64,000 nucleotides of DNA from Linnemannia schmuckeri (lineage: Eukaryota; Mortierellomycota; Mortierellomycetes; Mortierellales; Mortierellaceae): contig JANATG010000014.1 of assembly GCA_029449235.1 (NCBI GenBank), forward strand, positions 744,001 through 808,000. Direction: 5' to 3'. The notes under the pieces were generated by a model that ran no database searches, was not told the DNA's origin, and worked only from the letters and a program-made list of their open reading frames with translations. The first letter of the stretch is position 1; every line of letters starts with the position of its first letter. Positions 61,401 to 64,000 of this stretch are shown piece by piece. The position numbers were made by a program, and so were the translations under genes.

Positions 61401-63661
61401 CTAAACCATGGGCTGGATGTCGTAGAAGAGACATCCGTTTGTACTGGGTCCTTCCCACTCTCTGTTTCCGGACGTCGTGATCATATATTTACAGGTCGGG
61501 TCAATATCTATTCAGATGTAAAAGGAAGTGAATGTGGTCAACATTTTTCGGTAGACTTTGTTCATTGTAAATTGTATATGTATAACGCCAGGATCAACTT
61601 ACGGACGCTAGAGATGAGACCACCGTGGTGGCCTGCAATGATCTGGAACGGCCTGAGAGACGATCTCGAATCCAGCTCGGTCACGTTCCAAAGACGAATA
61701 TTGTCCTGTGACGCACTATTTTTCAGCAAAGGCAACGTATCCTGAGGTAAGTCGGATGATATCACATTACCAGAAAGTACGGTTCGTCGACATATACTCG
61801 GTGTTGATCCTTACCAGATGAGATGTTTGTTATTAGGCAACATCTTGACGAAGGAGACGGGACCAGAGTTGGCTGGCATCTTGATCGACTGAATGAAACG
61901 GCCTTCCGCAAAATCCCACTCATCCACTATAGTCGCATCAAAAACAAAAGAGCAGGTAAGTCGACGTTTAGGACTATAACCTTTTGAGAAATGCGACTTG
62001 ACAAACATTAACCAATATCGGAAACGTGCGCCTACCTGTTCCGTTTCTCCGTCCACAGTAGATACGTTTGCCGTCTGCACTCCAGCAGGCTGAGAGACAC
62101 CATGGTGGGACCTTTTCGGGTGGTTGCAATTTCCTTGGCAACTGGGTCGGGTCTCTCCTGTCCCAGAGACAAATCATTCCATCGACACTTGTAGACATCA
62201 AAACTGCGTCGTTTGACACATTGGTGGTGCAGTTTGAGAAATCCATGGTCATGGTTGGGGCTTCTGTGGGTTGGAATGAGAGTGACGAGATTTGTGATCC
62301 ATGTCCTGTATAGTTTCGTACCACTGCTCCAGTGTTGAGATCCCATTGCTTTCACATAGCAGGAAAAAAAAGGTTAGTTTGATTTTTTTCAATTTTGCCT
62401 TTTTGCATTGTATTGCCACAAAGTTATCAATATATGAAGCTCTTACCAGAACACTTTGATCCCAAGAACCACTGATGAACCCTTGCTCGTCTGGTGTCAG
62501 TTTAATAGCAGAGACAGGTCCAGTATGCTGCCGAAAGACATGATGACAAGTGCCTTCCTCATGTCGGGGTGTCCAGAGGTTGACTGCTCCACTTTCCAAT
62601 CCTGAGACTGCAAATATGGCTTCAGAATGACAATCCAAGCTGTATACTGCCGACATTTTAGACTCTTCCGAGGGTGATGCTGCTCTTGCTATAGGGGTCA
62701 GGGCTCTTTCCAGACTGCCTTCCCGTTTGACCAAATTGACATCGATATCCATATCATTTGGGTTGAGTTCTGAGGGTCCTGGTGTGGCGATCGGGAGCCC
62801 GTCTTCTCCGAGAACTGGTAATGATTTGTTGGGCTGTTCCTCGTTCTCCCAGTAAGATGTCAGAATTCCCGCCTACAAATGATACAGTATTTGCAATTGA
62901 CGTGAGTGATAAAGACGTACTTTTAATGTTTCCATTGTCAACGTGCATTAGGCGCCAAATAGGAAAATATTGTTACCTTGGTAACAGAGTCTACCTGGCC
63001 GTGCCGTTGTCCTTGTGTGAGCATCGTCTTCCCGTTCATGGATGCGAAAAAGTCGTACTTCCTGACATATCCATCCTCCGATCCTGTAAACACCCATCGC
63101 ATACACTTTGTCGCGGCCAAACTGTAAATATTACACGGATGTACCGCCAACGCCTATTTTCAATGGCGCAGAAAAAAAACATAATGTTAGCGGCCAAGTA
63201 AAAGGCATAAGCATTATTCGTAAATCTCCACATCAGACAAACTGATTAGCTTACCAAGGGCATGATATCAAAGGTTTTGCAGTCAAGGACATGTGGCTGG
63301 AGGGTCAAAGGTCTGTGTATCCTAACTGCTGATGCGTCGTCTAATGCTAACGCCTGAGCTGACGACGATATTGCTCCTTCCGCGGCTGGTGATAGTAAAC
63401 AATTACAAATTTCACGTTAGTCCATATGCTTCTTATTTCACCCTCTTTTTGGCGTGTACCCGATGTTCGGCAATTCAAACAACATAAGCTCATTTATTGT
63501 TCCTGGATTGTTGTTGTTCGCGCAATTAGGAAAGTAAAAAAGATCGCATCCTGATGTTAAGTTTTACCATCTTCCATCTCGCCGCCCCGCTCCGAGCCGT
63601 CGTCGGATCTGTTGTCGTCGTTCTGATTAAAGTCGTCCTCGCTCTCGTGTTCAGAGTCCAT
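61401..63661 (-). CDS. spt8: SAGA complex WD40 subunit Spt8, 8 exons
   Basis: Exons on the minus strand: 63661-63568, 63385-63255, 63153-62977, 62872-62447, 62348-62036, 61926-61815, 61715-61603 and 61507-61401. All have GT-AG borders and phases that fit, giving 490 aa. An acidic head (about 1-30) precedes the WD-repeat propeller. Spt8-type landmarks are ALAVHPCNIYSLAATKCMRW, VFTGSEDGYVRKYDFFASMN, GILTSYWENEE, QHTGPVSAIKL, GFISGSWDQSVL joined to QWDLNTGAVVRNYTGH, CLWDRRDPTQLP, DNIRLWNVTEL, HHGGLISSV and YMITTSGNREWEGPST. In yeasts Spt8 is the SAGA subunit that contacts TBP and helps to place it on promoters. The gene is single and intron-rich, in contrast to the F-box array. It converges with the 57506 gene; the stop codons are 103 bp apart. 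Confidence 0.93.
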
Positions 63662-64000
63662 GCTGTTCTGGAGAGTTATTGGTGAAAAAGTGATTGCTCA
63701 AAACGACTTAGAGCTTTGAAAGGTAAAAGGATGCTCAAATTCAAACCCCTTAACCGAAATGTTGATTTGGTGGCAAACCTTTTTTGTCCTCCAAGTTTGC
63801 AAAAAAAAAGAAATGGAGCGTTGCGTGTGTATGCAAGTAGGTGGGATGTCGGACAATCTTTCACCGGGGTCAAGGAGGGTAGAAGGCAAAGGAGGAAAGA
63901 CACATCAACGCCATTACTAAAGCCAACGCCAAGTCTAACGATCGTTTAGATTCCACAGACAAAAAGAAGCAGGCTGTCTCCTCGTTTTATCTTCTTTGCT
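63662..64000. other. Upstream region of spt8
   Basis: No gene is seen in the last 339 bp. It is the 5' flank of spt8, with a short plus-strand open frame (63716-63949) that resembles nothing known to me. Confidence 0.55.

Overview
This window looks like nuclear DNA of a filamentous, early-diverging fungus, most likely Mortierellomycotina (Mortierella, Linnemannia, Podila or a relative). The grounds are roughly balanced base composition, short GT-AG introns (about 70-190 nt) in the P450 and SPT8 genes, pyrimidine-rich leaders before most start codons, and a large set of intronless F-box/LRR-like genes of the kind expanded in that group. The lineage call is inference; no marker gene such as rRNA is present.

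Positions 1-54,700 are dominated by one expanded family of F-box-like proteins with degenerate leucine-rich repeats, the usual architecture of SCF ubiquitin-ligase substrate receptors. I see three sequence groups. Group A has an N-terminal FFxIPEL box and a C-terminal GxPGYLxLxxGLKKL ... WxxxxWPxL block. Its intact genes are at 718, 3814, 6682, 9661, 12165, 18881, 20947, 37053 and, reversed, 52081-53862; one with a single-base frameshift starts at 41699. Group B has an IPELLxxI ... LTxHDLxQC box and a long variable linker; its members are at 29609 (frameshifted), 32331 and 47599. Group C lies on the minus strand, with one intact gene (14357-16405) and decayed relatives at 16650-17743 and 23208-25013. 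Between the intact genes lie at least ten pseudogenes at every stage of decay: 2735, 5729, 9008, 16650, 23208, 35147, 39305, 44112, 45470 and 54032. Most group A and B copies share one orientation and none has a recognisable intron, which fits tandem duplication with rapid birth and death.

Inside the array is one unrelated gene, 26454-28901: a long disordered protein with a folded core and a C-terminal membrane anchor. Low-complexity DNA is frequent: minisatellites, poly-C and poly-A tracts, trinucleotide tracts that code for acidic, Ser/Ala-rich and Gln-rich loops, and a 168-bp element with 44-bp terminal inverted repeats at 23050-23217.

From 54,787 onward the window changes to conventional intron-containing genes: a cytochrome P450 of the fatty-acid hydroxylase type (five exons, minus), a divergently transcribed low-complexity/coiled-coil protein of unknown function (two exons, plus), and the SAGA co-activator subunit SPT8 (eight exons, minus). 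I reconstructed exon boundaries by hand from GT-AG sites, reading phase and conserved motifs. I noticed no rRNA, tRNA, CRISPR array or intact transposase, though a by-eye reading could miss a tRNA.
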